The notes beneath the pieces are model-generated. The model was not told the DNA's origin. It ran no database searches and saw nothing but the letters and a program-made list of their open reading frames with translations. From positions 4,935,501-4,999,500 of the forward strand of contig NC_083523.1 of assembly GCF_032362555.1 (NCBI RefSeq): a stretch of 64,000 nucleotides of DNA, in the 5' to 3' direction. Of the stretch, positions 13,462 through 24,365 are shown piece after piece. This stretch comes from Amyelois transitella (Eukaryota > Arthropoda > Insecta > Lepidoptera > Pyralidae). The translations under genes were made by a program, and so were the position numbers. Position 1 is the stretch's first letter. Each line of letters begins with the position of its first letter.

Positions 13462-13540
13462 AATCATGTCTTTATCCCCTGCGGGGTACACAGAGTCGAC
13501 AGTCTTGGGAAGACTGGAAGGCAGTCAGTCACACAGTTCA
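13462..13540 (-). mobile_element. SINE-S fragment (tail side)
   Basis: Matches the LINE-like tail end of the family ('atccc..gcggggta', 'cagtcttg'). The 151-codon ORF that overlaps it (13093-13548) ends inside this repeat and is therefore not believable as a gene. Confidence 0.5.
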
Positions 13541-13549
13541 GTACATAAA

Positions 13550-14680
13550 AAAGAAATATAACAAATTACAAAACAGATTTAGAAGAATATGTATAATGGC
13601 GGATCTATCTCAATTCACGTTTGCCTCTTGCACAACTAGTTGTGCCATTCCTGTTATTGTATTGTACTGTATGCACGATTTTTTATGTATTTTTGTAATA
13701 GGATAAATATTAATGTTCGTTAGTCCTGAAATGCATCCCCACTGTCAAATAGGAAAACAGAATTCGTTGAAATGGGTATTTTATAAGAGGGTAAGGAACT
13801 TTATCCTGAAAATCCGTAAGTCCAAACTCAAGGTAAAATTCCCAAAATAAAATCCCATGGTAAATGCAGTATACCAAAAGTGCACTACTTATATATAAAA
13901 TTAGACTGATTTGAAACGTTGCCTAAAATTGTTTGACTTTCTGGCTTAATTTTCAGCTTATTGTAAAAGTTTTCCATCTGTCGAAATATACGACGTCAAA
14001 TTGATATCGGTCGCGTACCAAAGCCTGAGGCTGGAATGTGAAATGAAAATTTTCCCCAAGCTTGGCTGTTAAAGCCATTATCTGTTTTGTATCAAACACC
14101 CAATTAACGTTGGAAAATATCGGATATTGGCTATTTTATCGATTACGATCGCTTTCTGTTAACCGCTCTTGATTGGGGTTCGGTAATGTGTCATGATGTT
14201 TAACGTAAAATGAAACATCTAAAACAAAATATTAATAAAAACAAAAATTAATTTAATGTTGGCAGAATTATGGTTCATTCGGTCTTCGGTATTAATTTTG
14301 ACGACCACGCCATCACTCAGTTGATGTGTTATAGGTACATATACATAATAACAGGAAATTTTTCTACTTTGTGGTAGGTAACATTCATGTTTTTGTAATT
14401 TTAGGATTTTAATTGGTAACCCAAATGCCGTAAATTCTATTTGAACCTCAGTCATTGATCCTTATTCTATTTTTGTCAATTCCAACCTGCGGACCTGAAT
14501 AACCACAGGAATAATTTAGTTATGCAGGCTTGCGGTGGCGACGCAACGGTTTTAAAGATTATTGAAACAATTTCTGGAAAATTTACGGTTCTTTACCAGT
14601 AACTGTTTCAGATAATTTACCGTAAGTATCTTACAAGCGTTTAAGAAAACGCTATTGTTAAATCAAATGTTTTTTAACAC
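13550..14680. other. AT-rich non-genic stretch
   Basis: No supportable gene, RNA or element was found. Confidence 0.4.
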
Positions 14681-14684
14681 CTGG

Positions 14685-14755
14685 ATTTGGTAAACCAGCG
14701 AAGCGACTCCCGTCTGATCTCCGCAATCTTTGGAGAGGAACCTAACAGATAGTCA
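14685..14755 (-). mobile_element. LINE 3'-region remnant
   Basis: Its minus strand shares a 'ttgcggaggtcagacrggag'-type stretch with 16845-16985 (+). This sequence is reminiscent of 3' ends of RTE-like LINEs in Lepidoptera, which is recalled rather than verified. Confidence 0.3.
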
Positions 14756-14825
14756 AAAATTCAAAATTTTTATTCATTATTATAGGATACTTCGTATCGC
14801 TTAATAATTGTCAAAACGTATGGTT

Positions 14826-14950
14826 TAACAACATTGGTTGACGTCAAATAAATTACTTAAAACTAAGTTTACTGCCGCTTCCAAGGCGTCAGTGCAGAAG
14901 AAGCGGTAACAAACTGCACTGCAGCATTTTCTTCAACAACGTCAACTTCA
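14826..14950 (+). repeat. Interspersed repeat R1 (GCTTC..AGAAGAAGCGG family)
   Basis: Contains 'ttgacgtca', 'ctgccgcttcca', 'agaagaagcgg', 'aacaaactgcactgcagca'. The same succession occurs at 38232-38330 (+) and 49062-49155 (-). The GCTTC/GAAGC pair can form a small hairpin. Class unknown. Confidence 0.6.
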
Positions 14951-15737
14951 CAATATCAATTAAACTTAGAATAGAAGCACTATGCACTATTAGTGCACTA
15001 TGGTTACACTACACACCCAATTGCTAGGATGTGAAGGTTTCCGTACGATGTTTTCCATCGCCGTAAGAACATCGGTTGGCAATCAAGCTTACATAACTCA
15101 GAGAAGAGTCAGTGGTACGTGCCCGCCAAGCACTGAAATATCAATAGTGTATAAAATAATATTTTAGCCGTGTACAAAACCAAGATGAAAGATTTATTGT
15201 AATTGCATGTTTCTAAGTACGTATGTTAAGAAAGTTTCCGTTTTGAAACGCTTGCCATGTATTTGGGTCACAACTTATTACATATGCGAAAGCTATGTGG
15301 AAACGACGTCCAGCTTACTTTGTAAGTTTTTACACGAAATAAATATACTTTTTACTCTCCGTTAACGATCGAAGTCGCACGAACATTTTATTCTTACCAC
15401 TAATATAAAATTTACATTACATTAGGACATTACACAAGTGCTAAGAATAACATACAACAGCAACCAATGATCATATCGAAGTTCGAGGTGTGGTGGTCAC
15501 GAATTGCAATCGCAAAGTATAGAAGTCCGCAAGTATATACCGTCACGATCGACAGATACCTACGTGCTTATAACCTCAGTAAATAGAATGATAGACGAAA
15601 CCTTTTTACATATGTTCTGCTTACTTCTAATGAAATCTCTTCAAGCAAACACGAGAGAGGGCACAAAATGAACCTTGATACTGACTTTTTGATTTATTAT
15701 TTTGCTAAAGCTCTTGTTTCATCATAATTATAAAAAC

Positions 15738-15975
15738 ATACATACATATAATCACATCTATATCCCTTGTGAGGTAGACAGAGCCAACAATCTTGAAAAG
15801 ACTGATAGGCCACGTTCACCTGTTTGGCTTAAAGATAGAATTGAGATTCAAATAGTGACAGGTTGCTTGCACATCGCATAAAAGAAAAATTCTTAGTTTA
15901 TAAGCCGATCCCTTAGTCGCCTTTTACGATAGCAATGGGAAAGAGATGGAGGTCCTATTCTTTTTCTTCTCGATA
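15738..15975 (-). mobile_element. SINE-S copy, nearly complete
   Basis: Tail of catacata repeats, then 'cacatctatatcccttg', 'ggtagacagagccaac', and through to 'gagatggaggtcctattct'. Only the extreme head is missing. Confidence 0.75.
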
Positions 15976-16844
15976 CATAATTATAAATTTTATAAATATA
16001 CATAAAAATTGCGTTGCGTTGTTGTAAATGAAGGTAACTCTGTACTCTTCATTTCTTTGTTGTCACGATCTCATCTCGAAGACAATTGCAGTAATTACCG
16101 GTGGTGGTGGCGTGGTGGTAGTGCCGGTTGTCACTGTCAGCCGCGCTCCAATTGAACACACGTCCAAAATAAGATATGAATTTTTGTTTGTAAGGAAAAG
16201 ATTTAAGAACTTTTAAATATAAAAATCACGTCGTGACGTCGATAGTTATGTTATGTGTATAGATATTTGAACGTTCATCATACATTCATATTATAAAACA
16301 GTAGTACCGATGTCTGTACCTGAAAGTCTGTATCTATCTATACTCGCGTCACAAGACAACTAATTAAATAGCTCCGATTTGAATTCGGTTTTCTCCGATG
16401 TTAGCCTTGGTCCAACTTAAAAATCGGTTTTTTTTAAGTGCCCCAATATTAGGCTTAGTCAGCTTTTTTTGGTATCGAGATTATCAGTAAACTTTTGCTT
16501 AAAACGAAGTCGCTGGCGAATTATTCTTTTATGGCGCGCGGAAATGCATTTTCTGAAGGCTAAGTGTACTAATGACTTTACTACTTTTTATACCAGCCAT
16601 TTGCGGTTTTACGACCCTTTCTAGAAGAAACTACGAACATTAAAATTTCAACTTTATGACAGACAAACTGTAGGTACCACGGAATTGGACCGTGCGTGAA
16701 AGAGGCAAAGACATGACGTACTCACCTAGGTAATTTTTTTTGTATACTTTTTCATTTTGATTTTTAATCAGCTCTTAATCATTGCCATATTTAGTTTTAA
16801 AACAAATAGATAATAAGCATACTCTTGTAATGTCGTGTTTGGTT

Positions 16845-16985
16845 TTCCTGCGAAGGTTGCGGAGGTCAGATAGGAGTCGTTTCGTGTAAAAACACATACC
16901 CGGGCTGCTTTCTAGAGAGATGCGGATGTAACCGGGAATAAAAAGCTAAGAGGAAGTAGAAGAACCGTGACGCTGCTATACAGCT
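16845..16985 (+). mobile_element. LINE 3'-region remnant
   Basis: Shares 'gttgcggaggtcagata' with the minus strand of 14685-14755 and ends in a purine-rich gaagtagaag stretch. Probably the untranslated 3' part of an old non-LTR element. No frame survives. Confidence 0.3.
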
Positions 16986-17497
16986 TAGGTTACGCTACAG
17001 ATAGCGATTTCTGAAAAAACAACCTTACGAGCCGGGAACATATTTAGCAAAGTTTTCCTAGCATGCCTGACCTCAATACACCTTGGTAATTATGTTTAAT
17101 TTTGTAAAATTACCGTAGTGCAGTCACGTGGCTTAAATTCAAGCTACATTAACCATCGATTATGAATCACGATGCTCGACTAGGCGGGGCTGACGGCAGT
17201 GAAAGTGTCCCGTCCCTACTCCCTACCAAACAGTTAACGGTACTTACTCTGAGGACATTATCTTCTCGATTCATATGAATCAAAATCAAAATTTTCCGGT
17301 ATTTTTCGATTGCATAAGAAGATCACAGTAAATATTTATCTTTTGAAACTAGAAGTATAGATAGAAAATCCCATTCCTATATTACGATAAATGTGACGAA
17401 ATTTACTAATAAATGTACTCATATCACTTATAATATGATACTTACTGCCTACATAGTATGTAAGACACTGATTTTGGAGTAACAAATCACATACATG

Positions 17498-17555
17498 GTG
17501 GCTGTTCCACCTGGCTTAAGTGGCTATTCCACTAAAATAAGATGGCTGTTCCATC
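17498..17555. repeat. Three small spaced palindromes
   Basis: GTGGCTGTTCCAC (17498-17510), GTGGCTATTCCAC (17520-17532) and GATGGCTGTTCCATC (17541-17555) recur at about 21-22 base spacing. Each has complementary ends around a GCTRTT core, and the third changes both arms together (G to A on one side, C to T on the other). Confidence 0.5.
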
Positions 17556-17739
17556 GGATATTCACTTGAGGAATCGTGTCCCTTGTGGCCTATGACCTCC
17601 CTTACATCCACCCTTAGCCTCACTTGACTAAAGTCTTATCTGTCTGTTCGCTACAAACCGACGCATCAGTACACACATAGACACTATACCTAATCACAAT
17701 AACACATTTAAACTGGTTATTACAAACTGATAAATTCAT

Positions 17740-20700
17740 GCCAATATGCCAATCTAAGGTCTGCCGCGCCGATGGATGATGGATAAAGCATGGCTAGGGG
17801 CGAGCCTAGTCTCGAGCGTGCCACTTCCGCCATGGGGTTGGGCGACCCCCAGGTAATGGCTAGCCTTACCCTGGCATGCGGGGCTCTGCTGGGGCGGACA
17901 AAATTGTTCCCTTGCGTCTCGTGGGAATCGCATGGATGCAAATTTTTTGAAAGAGCACCTAAATGGCGGCGATGGTGTCCGCACCCCATCACGTCTCGTT
18001 CCCGGCGGGAGCGGTATGCGGTCTGCTGAAAGCCGCTTTGCGACGATGAATGTAAGAGGAGGAATGAAGGATAAAATTGAGGAAGTATGTCAGATGATGG
18101 GTGAAAGACGGTTGGATGTGTTGTGCGTGAATGAAACGAAGCGGAAAGGATGCGACGCGACGCAGCACGGTCCTTACACGGCGTATTGGTCTGGAATTTC
18201 CAGTACCAGCCGAGGCTGTCAAGGGGTCGGTCTAATCCTTTCTGCACGAATGGCTGAGTGTGTGAATGAGTATGAGTGTGTCAGCCCTCGTCTTCTATGG
18301 ATTAGGCTGAAAGTTGGAATCACTCGGATCTTCGTTTTAGGTGTTTATGCACCGTGGGATGTGGGTTCGAGGGGTACAACATCAGCAAAAAGCGAAAACG
18401 AGGAGTTCTGGAATAGTGTAAGAGAAGTATTGAAAGTTACCAAGCCAAATGAGAAGATTATTATGTTAGGTGATTTTAATGGATGGGTGGGTGTAAAGCG
18501 TGATGGTTATGAAAAGGTGCTTGGTGCGTTTGGTGACGAAAAGGTGAATGATAATGGAAGAAGTGTATTAGAAATTTGTCTAGAGTGGGATCTTTTTGTG
18601 TCGAACTCAATGTTTCAACATAAAGAGATCCACACCTATACAAGAGTGGAAGGTATTTTAAAAAGTATGATAGACTTTGTGATTGTAGATGAAAGATTGA
18701 AGAACAAAGTGCTGGATACCCGTGCATATCGCGGTGCTGGCATTGACTCGGACCATTTACTGGTGATATCCCGGATAAGGGGTATCTTCAATCGCTGGCG
18801 GCACAGGGTAAGGGAGCAAACCAGCGCTTTGGAAAGAGTGAAAGTAGAAAATTTGCAAGATATGGATGTAGGTAAGAAGTATATTAATAGACTGAAGGAT
18901 GAAATTGAAGATTTAGATGAGAGGAGCAATATTGAAGATGGATGGAAGGAATTTAAAGAAAGAATTGTGAAAGTAGCTGTTGAAGTGTGTGGTGTAAGTA
19001 GAAGAAGGAAAGGGAAAAATCACAAAAATGCGTGGATGAGTAAAGATGTGCAAGAACTTGTGCGATTAAAGAAGAAAGCATGGCTGGATTTGTTAGCAGC
19101 AAAAGCTAACTTAAGAATGCAAGAGGTTATAGATGAGGATGTGAATGAAGCACGTAAGGAATATAAAAAAATGAAAGATTTGGTTAAGAAAGCTGTGATT
19201 AGAAAGAAAGAAGAGTATAAAGAGGATTTTGACAAAAGGCTATCAAAAGACTTTCAGTCAAATCTGAAAGTATTCTGGAAATCCGTAAGGTCAGCCCGAG
19301 GAAAAACTATAACCAGAGAGCTGACTAGGATCAGATGCCAGGATGGTAGCGTTGTGAAAGGAGAAGAATGTGTGCTAAAGATATGGAAGGACTATTTTGA
19401 GAGTTTATTTGAAAAAAAGGAAGAAAATAAGAAAGAGTTCTGCTATAGCGAAGAAAAAGAGAATGAGATGGAAGGCGAAATTGAAATGTTTGAAATTGTG
19501 GAAGCACTTAAGAGTATGAAAGCGGGTAAGGCTGCCGGGTATGATAGAGTGTCGGTCGAGATGCTTAAAGCAGGAAAAGGCGTCGTAGCTAGACAGTTGT
19601 ACTGCCTTTTCAATTTGTGCTGGAGAAGCGGCCGAGTACCAAAAGATTGGTGTAAGGCTGTTATTGTGCCACTTTACAAAGGAAAAGGGTCACAACTGGA
19701 CTGCAAAAATTATCGTGGTATAAGCCTGCTTAGCGTCGTCGGCAAATTGTATGCTAAGGTATTGATTAATAGAGTCAGGAATGAAACTGATGACAAAATA
19801 TGGGATGCTCAAGCGGGATTTCGAAAGGGAATGGGATGTACTGATCAGGTCTTTTCTTTGCGGTGCATAACCGAAAAGTTTTTGGCCAAGAGTCAAAAAG
19901 TCTATTGCACATTCGTGGATTTGGAAAAGGCCTATGACAGAGTTGAGAGGAATGAATTGTGGTCAGCACTTTCTATGCATGGGGTGAGCAGTCTCTTGAT
20001 ACGAGCACTGAAATCCTTATATGAGGATTCGAGTGCTTGTGTCAGGATAAACGGAGCGCACACTGAGTGGTTTAAGATTGAGAAAGGTGTTAGGCAGGGA
20101 TGTGTTGCGTCACCGTGGCTGTTCAACCTATTTATGGATAGTTGTTTGACAGATTTGAAAGAGTCTGAAAGTGGATTAAGGATGAATGAATTACTCGTCA
20201 AATGTCTGCTCTATGCCGACGATCAGGTTATACTGGCGTCATCAGCGGAGGAGTTACAGGAGATGGTAAACTGTATGCATGAAGCTTTAAAAGAGAAAGG
20301 AATGAAAGTGAACGTAAGTAAAACTAAAACACTGGTTTTTGAAATGGAGAAAGAAATGACAGCATGTAATATTTTGATTGGAGGAGAAAAAGTTGAGCAA
20401 GTGAAAGAGTTTGTATATCTCGGATCAAAGTTTACATCAGATGGCAAGTGTGATAGTGATATTGAAAGGAGAGTGAACGCGGGGAACATGGTGAATGGAG
20501 CTTTGCATGCCTTTATGAGCAGTCAGAAACTATCCAAAAAGGCTCGACTGGCTGTGCACAGGGGCGTGTTGGTCCCGACATTAATGTATGGGAGTGAAAG
20601 TTGGGTATGGCAAAAGAAGCACGAAAGCAGAATAAATGCAGTGGAAATGAGAGCGTTAAGGAGTATGTTGGGTGTGAAATTGAGTGACCGGATAAGGAAC

Positions 20701-21060
20701 AGCGTGATAAGGGAATGTTGTGATGTGAAAGAAGATGTAGTTACAGGAATAGAAAAGGGTATGTTGAGATGGTTCGGTCATGTGGAGAGGATGAATGAAA
20801 ACAGGTTGACTAAGCAGATATACAAGGAGAGTGTGGAGGGAAAGGTCGGGGTGGGAAGACCTAGACGAACATATCTTGATCAAATTAAGGACGTCCTGGT
20901 GAAGGGTCAGGTCAAAAGTGCCCGAAACCGCCGAGCTTGCATGAAGAGAGTTATGAATGTGGATGAAGCAAAGGAAGTATGCAGGGATCGTGGCAAGTGG
21001 AAAGAGGTAGTCTCTGCCTACCCCTCCGGGAAAGAGGCGTGAGTTTATGTATGTTATGTA
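17740..21060 (+). mobile_element. Full-length LINE (RTE-like), intact, with 12-bp target duplication
   Basis: The element is bounded by perfect direct repeats TGATAAATTCAT at 17728-17739 and 21061-21072, so both insertion edges are fixed. Inside are a 192-base GC-rich 5' leader, one uninterrupted ORF (17932-21042), and only 18 bases after the stop codon, made of TATG/TTATG repeats. One ORF with an APE endonuclease, no ORF1, almost no 3' UTR and a short tandem tail is the RTE-type plan; the clade assignment is inference. The intact frame and perfect duplication indicate a recent insertion that may be autonomous. Older 3' fragments of the family lie at 8145, 35179, 43205, 57125 and 58590. Confidence 0.93.
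17932..21042 (+). CDS. LINE endonuclease / reverse transcriptase polyprotein, 1036 aa
   Basis: This protein copies its own RNA into a nicked chromosomal site (target-primed reverse transcription). The N-terminal third is an APE-like endonuclease: FATMNVRGG (Asn40), CVNETK (catalytic Glu68), GDFNGW and the C-terminal SDHLLV with the catalytic His. A Lys/Glu-rich, probably helical linker follows. The reverse transcriptase holds NYRGISLLSV, AQAGFRKG, FVDLEKAYD (Asp663), GVRQGCVASP and the YADD active site at residues 761-764. The C-terminal domain includes FVYLGSKF and WFGHVERM and ends PSGKEA. All catalytic residues expected for both enzymes are present and no stop or frameshift interrupts them. 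The start is the first ATG of the frame; the endonuclease fold begins near residue 36, so a later start cannot be excluded. Translation ends 18 bases before the element's edge. Confidence 0.95.
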   Translation: MDANFLKEHLNGGDGVRTPSRLVPGGSGMRSAESRFATMNVRGGMKDKIEEVCQMMGERRLDVLCVNETKRKGCDATQHGPYTAYWSGISSTSRGCQGVGLILSARMAECVNEYECVSPRLLWIRLKVGITRIFVLGVYAPWDVGSRGTTSAKSENEEFWNSVREVLKVTKPNEKIIMLGDFNGWVGVKRDGYEKVLGAFGDEKVNDNGRSVLEICLEWDLFVSNSMFQHKEIHTYTRVEGILKSMIDFVIVDERLKNKVLDTRAYRGAGIDSDHLLVISRIRGIFNRWRHRVREQTSALERVKVENLQDMDVGKKYINRLKDEIEDLDERSNIEDGWKEFKERIVKVAVEVCGVSRRRKGKNHKNAWMSKDVQELVRLKKKAWLDLLAAKANLRMQEVIDEDVNEARKEYKKMKDLVKKAVIRKKEEYKEDFDKRLSKDFQSNLKVFWKSVRSARGKTITRELTRIRCQDGSVVKGEECVLKIWKDYFESLFEKKEENKKEFCYSEEKENEMEGEIEMFEIVEALKSMKAGKAAGYDRVSVEMLKAGKGVVARQLYCLFNLCWRSGRVPKDWCKAVIVPLYKGKGSQLDCKNYRGISLLSVVGKLYAKVLINRVRNETDDKIWDAQAGFRKGMGCTDQVFSLRCITEKFLAKSQKVYCTFVDLEKAYDRVERNELWSALSMHGVSSLLIRALKSLYEDSSACVRINGAHTEWFKIEKGVRQGCVASPWLFNLFMDSCLTDLKESESGLRMNELLVKCLLYADDQVILASSAEELQEMVNCMHEALKEKGMKVNVSKTKTLVFEMEKEMTACNILIGGEKVEQVKEFVYLGSKFTSDGKCDSDIERRVNAGNMVNGALHAFMSSQKLSKKARLAVHRGVLVPTLMYGSESWVWQKKHESRINAVEMRALRSMLGVKLSDRIRNSVIRECCDVKEDVVTGIEKGMLRWFGHVERMNENRLTKQIYKESVEGKVGVGRPRRTYLDQIKDVLVKGQVKSARNRRACMKRVMNVDEAKEVCRDRGKWKEVVSAYPSGKEA

Positions 21061-21117
21061 TGATAAATTCATAATAATAGGACACTCACTTCAATTATCT
21101 ACAGCTTATCTTACTAA

Positions 21118-21330
21118 CATACATACATACCTACATATAATCACGTATATATCCCTTGCAGACTCCCTTGTTGACAGAGCCTATAGACTTGAAAAGACTG
21201 ATAGGCCACGTTCAGCTGTTTGGCGTAATGATAGAATTGAGATTCAAATAGTGACAGGTTGCTACCCCATCGCTTAAAAGAAGAATCCGTTTATAAGCAT
21301 ATCCCTTAGTCGCGTTTTACGATATATTTA
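21118..21330 (-). mobile_element. SINE-S copy
   Basis: Starts about 45 bases after the LINE's right target duplication with catacatacctacatata, then the family body to 'cttagtcgcgttttacgata'. Contains a small internal insertion at 'cagactcccttgttgaca'. Confidence 0.7.
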
Positions 21331-21594
21331 TCTTACTAACTTAGTCAAAACGTGTTCGTTCCTTTCTGTGCCTCCGCACGCCATTATTCGCATACGTCCT
21401 ACCTACACATTCTTATTTCAGTGAAGCCGTAAAATCCTGTCTGAAATATTTTAACAGAAAATAAACAAAAGATGTTTGTCAGCAGGATGAATAACATACA
21501 TTTTTTGCAAGAACTATAAAGGTGTAATTTTCCTAAGAATAAATTAATTATTTATTAGTAAGCAGTTATTGAGCAAACACTGATATTTATCCTA

Positions 21595-21715
21595 CACACA
21601 CACACACATAATCACGTCTATATCCCTTGCGGGGTAGACAGAACCAACATTCTTGAAAAGACTGATAGGCCACGTTCAGCTGATTGGCTTTATGATGGAA
21701 TTGAGATTCAAATAA
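21595..21715 (-). mobile_element. SINE-S fragment with (AC)n tail
   Basis: Begins at an (AC)n microsatellite and matches the tail half of the family up to 'gaattgagattcaaata'. Confidence 0.6.
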
Positions 21716-22844
21716 ATAATAATATTTATCCTACTTTTAAATAATCCTCATAAATTGACCAATATTGCTTAAACGTTTACTTTCTCGTTAAACTTTTACC
21801 AGATTGCTGGCATACTTCTCGTTACGCAACACAGCGCACCTGTTCGAGCGTACATAAATCAAAAATACTCCGGCAATTACGCAATTAAACCTTATAATTA
21901 CATCAAAATGCGTGTAATCACAATTTTGACCTTTCACCGCAAATCCTGAGCTCTTCGAAATGCTGGTCATCGTGTGACTTTTCTCCCGCACTCACTTCAC
22001 CGCTCGAATACTATCGAATCGATGCCAACAAACAGCTTTCCACAGCGTTAAGGGCCAAGCCAGCCGCGATATAAAACCTCAGATTATATTGTATGCCCTT
22101 ATTGCAACGCTCGTAAAGAGCAGAATCAATACGTCATTCTATTCGATCGTTAAAGTTCATACGACAACTCATCATGTTTAGTATATACCTAAGAAGTTAA
22201 GCGCTTTCGTAAACTCATGGAAAGAAGTGAAAGCAAAGATCATGATTAAAATGAAATAAATTTAGGTTGGTTATAGTAAGTTACTAAGTAAAATTTTGAC
22301 TGAAGATTCAAAAAAGTATTAAAGGGCACCCTACACTTACTTGTGCTTTTTAATAAGGGATCGGGGACTATATAGAAAATAAAATAGGCACGACAAAATT
22401 TATTCACCGTTCACATCCGTTGATCTACTCTGTGACTGTGACGCAGCTATCTGACGTTCTTGCCTCTGAACCGAAAGTTATGAATTCAATCTGATGTAAA
22501 GTTTTGGGTGTTTATCTATGAAAAATTTTGTTATTAAAGAAAAACAAAACATTACATTTAAGTGAGCCCTCCTCGTCTTTAAGTACCACCTATCAAGTAG
22601 CAAGCAGGTGATCTACGCCTCCTTATTATAAATGTACGGTAAAATGTATATGGTACGGTGGTATGGTACCATCGAATCTCAATAATTGCTAATAAATCTG
22701 TACTTTGCGACCCATACCTACTGGTAAACAGAAAGTTAAATAACGACGTAGGCTTTGGCAAATGAAGGTGGATTAGGAAGGTGTTTAGAAAATTTTAGAA
22801 GGGTGTGAAGTTCGGGCTAAAGCTTGTTCATATACTAATCAAAC

Positions 22845-22950
22845 ATTCATACAAGTCACGTCTAAATCCCTTGCGGAGTAGACAGAGCCAACAGTCATGA
22901 AGGCTGAGAGGCAAGACTGGAAGGCCACGTTCAGCTGTATGGCTTAATGA
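22845..22950 (-). mobile_element. SINE-S fragment
   Basis: Tail half of the family, 'cacgtctaaatcccttgcgg' to 'cagctgtatggcttaatga', with a small internal duplication around 'gaggcaagactgg'. Confidence 0.6.
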
Positions 22951-23399
22951 AATTATACCAATTATTTTTTCGGAACCGGAAGATCTCTAGAAATACGAGT
23001 ATTTAAATACCTGTTTGATAAATAATAACCTTAGTCAGTAGTGTCATTAAAATGAAACAATTAAGTACTAATGTTAAACGGAAGCAAAAGCGTCTTTTAG
23101 TCTATTATTAAGACAACGCAATCAGGAATATACGTTATTACGACGTAGTACTGTCTAATGAAAGTATAAATGGCATGAAATGACCTTAGTAGGGTACTAC
23201 ACTAAACACATTTTCCAGATGAACTGTAGTGGCGCCGGTAACTAGGTCATCAACGAGGCAATAATTATTATAACACTTACCTCACAAAACGATTTCTCGT
23301 TGTTCTAGTGTTTCACTTAGTTTTTTCACTACACTATTCTATAAAGTAATCAGTTTAATTTAATACACATGGGTTGAATTGTTGTTTTTAGATTTTCAA

Positions 23400-23515
23400 A
23401 AGCGTGGTATCGATTGGGCGGCGCGCGGCCGCGCGTCTTGCATTGGAATGAGCACAACCCTACGTCGGTAGTGCGCGCGTTTTCCACGTTTTCCCGCTAA
23501 CCCGCCATTAGGGGT
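23400..23515. promoter_or_regulatory. CpG-rich island, possible promoter or insulator
   Basis: A short, very GC- and CpG-rich block ('ggcggcgcgcggccgcgcg') in AT-rich DNA. It contains self-complementary GCGCGC/GCGGCCGC sites. No coding exon or TATA/initiator pair is apparent on either strand, so function is inference from composition only. Confidence 0.3.
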
Positions 23516-23759
23516 GGTTCGGTAACTGTTAGGTTAGGCACCGAAATACTCTGCTGCGCATTACGCACTTAGGCATATTAAAATTGGAGTAATTCTTGAG
23601 GAAATCAGAGCGTTTTAATATTGAATATATTTCCTGGGAGACAAAAATATTTTCCTGAACTCAGATAGGCTGCCCAAATGAAAGAACCGCTATTTGTTAT
23701 AATTCAATCATGGGAAATTATGTTTTAGGGTTTTATCGGTTTTAATGAGAAATAAATAA

Positions 23760-23895
23760 ATACATACCTACATACATATATATTATCACGTCTTTATCCG
23801 TTACGGGGTAGACAGAGCCAACAGTCACAAAAAGACTGAAAAGCCACATTCAGTGACAAGATGCTAGTTCGTCGTCTAAAAGAATCCCATGGTTT
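23760..23895 (-). mobile_element. SINE-S fragment
   Basis: Tail half of the family with catacatacata at its edge. An internal part between 'aagccacattcag' and 'tgacaagatgctag' has been deleted. Confidence 0.6.
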
Positions 23896-24234
23896 TTGAG
23901 TCTACTTACCTATACTAGAGTTGCTATTTAATTAATGAACCTAATGCCCATAATTTCTTGGATAAATTTTTTATCGATTGCTTCAGGTTCTTTTTACCGG
24001 AGAGAGATGAGAAACAATGATGAGGGTAAGGTGGTGCACACCAATTCATAGACTTTGTAAGTTGCTTAAAACAATTTATTGAAATTTCTTACAGACATTA
24101 AAACTTTCTAAGTACCTACCTATTTAAGCATGTTTGGTAGGTATACGACCCGAATGAGTTAATCATAATCAAAGTCTCATCATAATTTTTACTTAGGTAT
24201 CTACAATCTACAAATAATATAAATCTCATTTCAG

Positions 24235-24365
24235 TCGGACAATTCCGAGATCGCGTCAAAGATAAGTTAGGGGGTCGAGCCCCATTACGTTGGGGTTGGT
24301 TAGGGAGCGCGACCCCCCTCCCTCGACCCCTCGCGAGAGGCAAGCGAGGGAAAATAGTGTTTTCA
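24235..24365. other. C-rich tract with inverted repeats
   Basis: On the plus strand 'gggggtcgagcccc' and further on 'cgacccccctccctcgaccc' face each other, so the tract can fold back. The minus strand carries three or more closely spaced G-runs (GGGG, GGG, GGGGGG), enough to consider a G-quadruplex. No gene is visible. Confidence 0.3.

Noticed and set aside
13093-13548. 151-codon ORF on the plus strand
   Set aside because: It starts with ATT rather than ATG, and its C-terminal part is SINE-S sequence. It has no recognisable domain or splice context.
17720-18247. 175-codon ORF on the minus strand over the LINE 5' region
   Set aside because: It is a shadow of the LINE leader and endonuclease coding sequence, which has clear homology on the plus strand.
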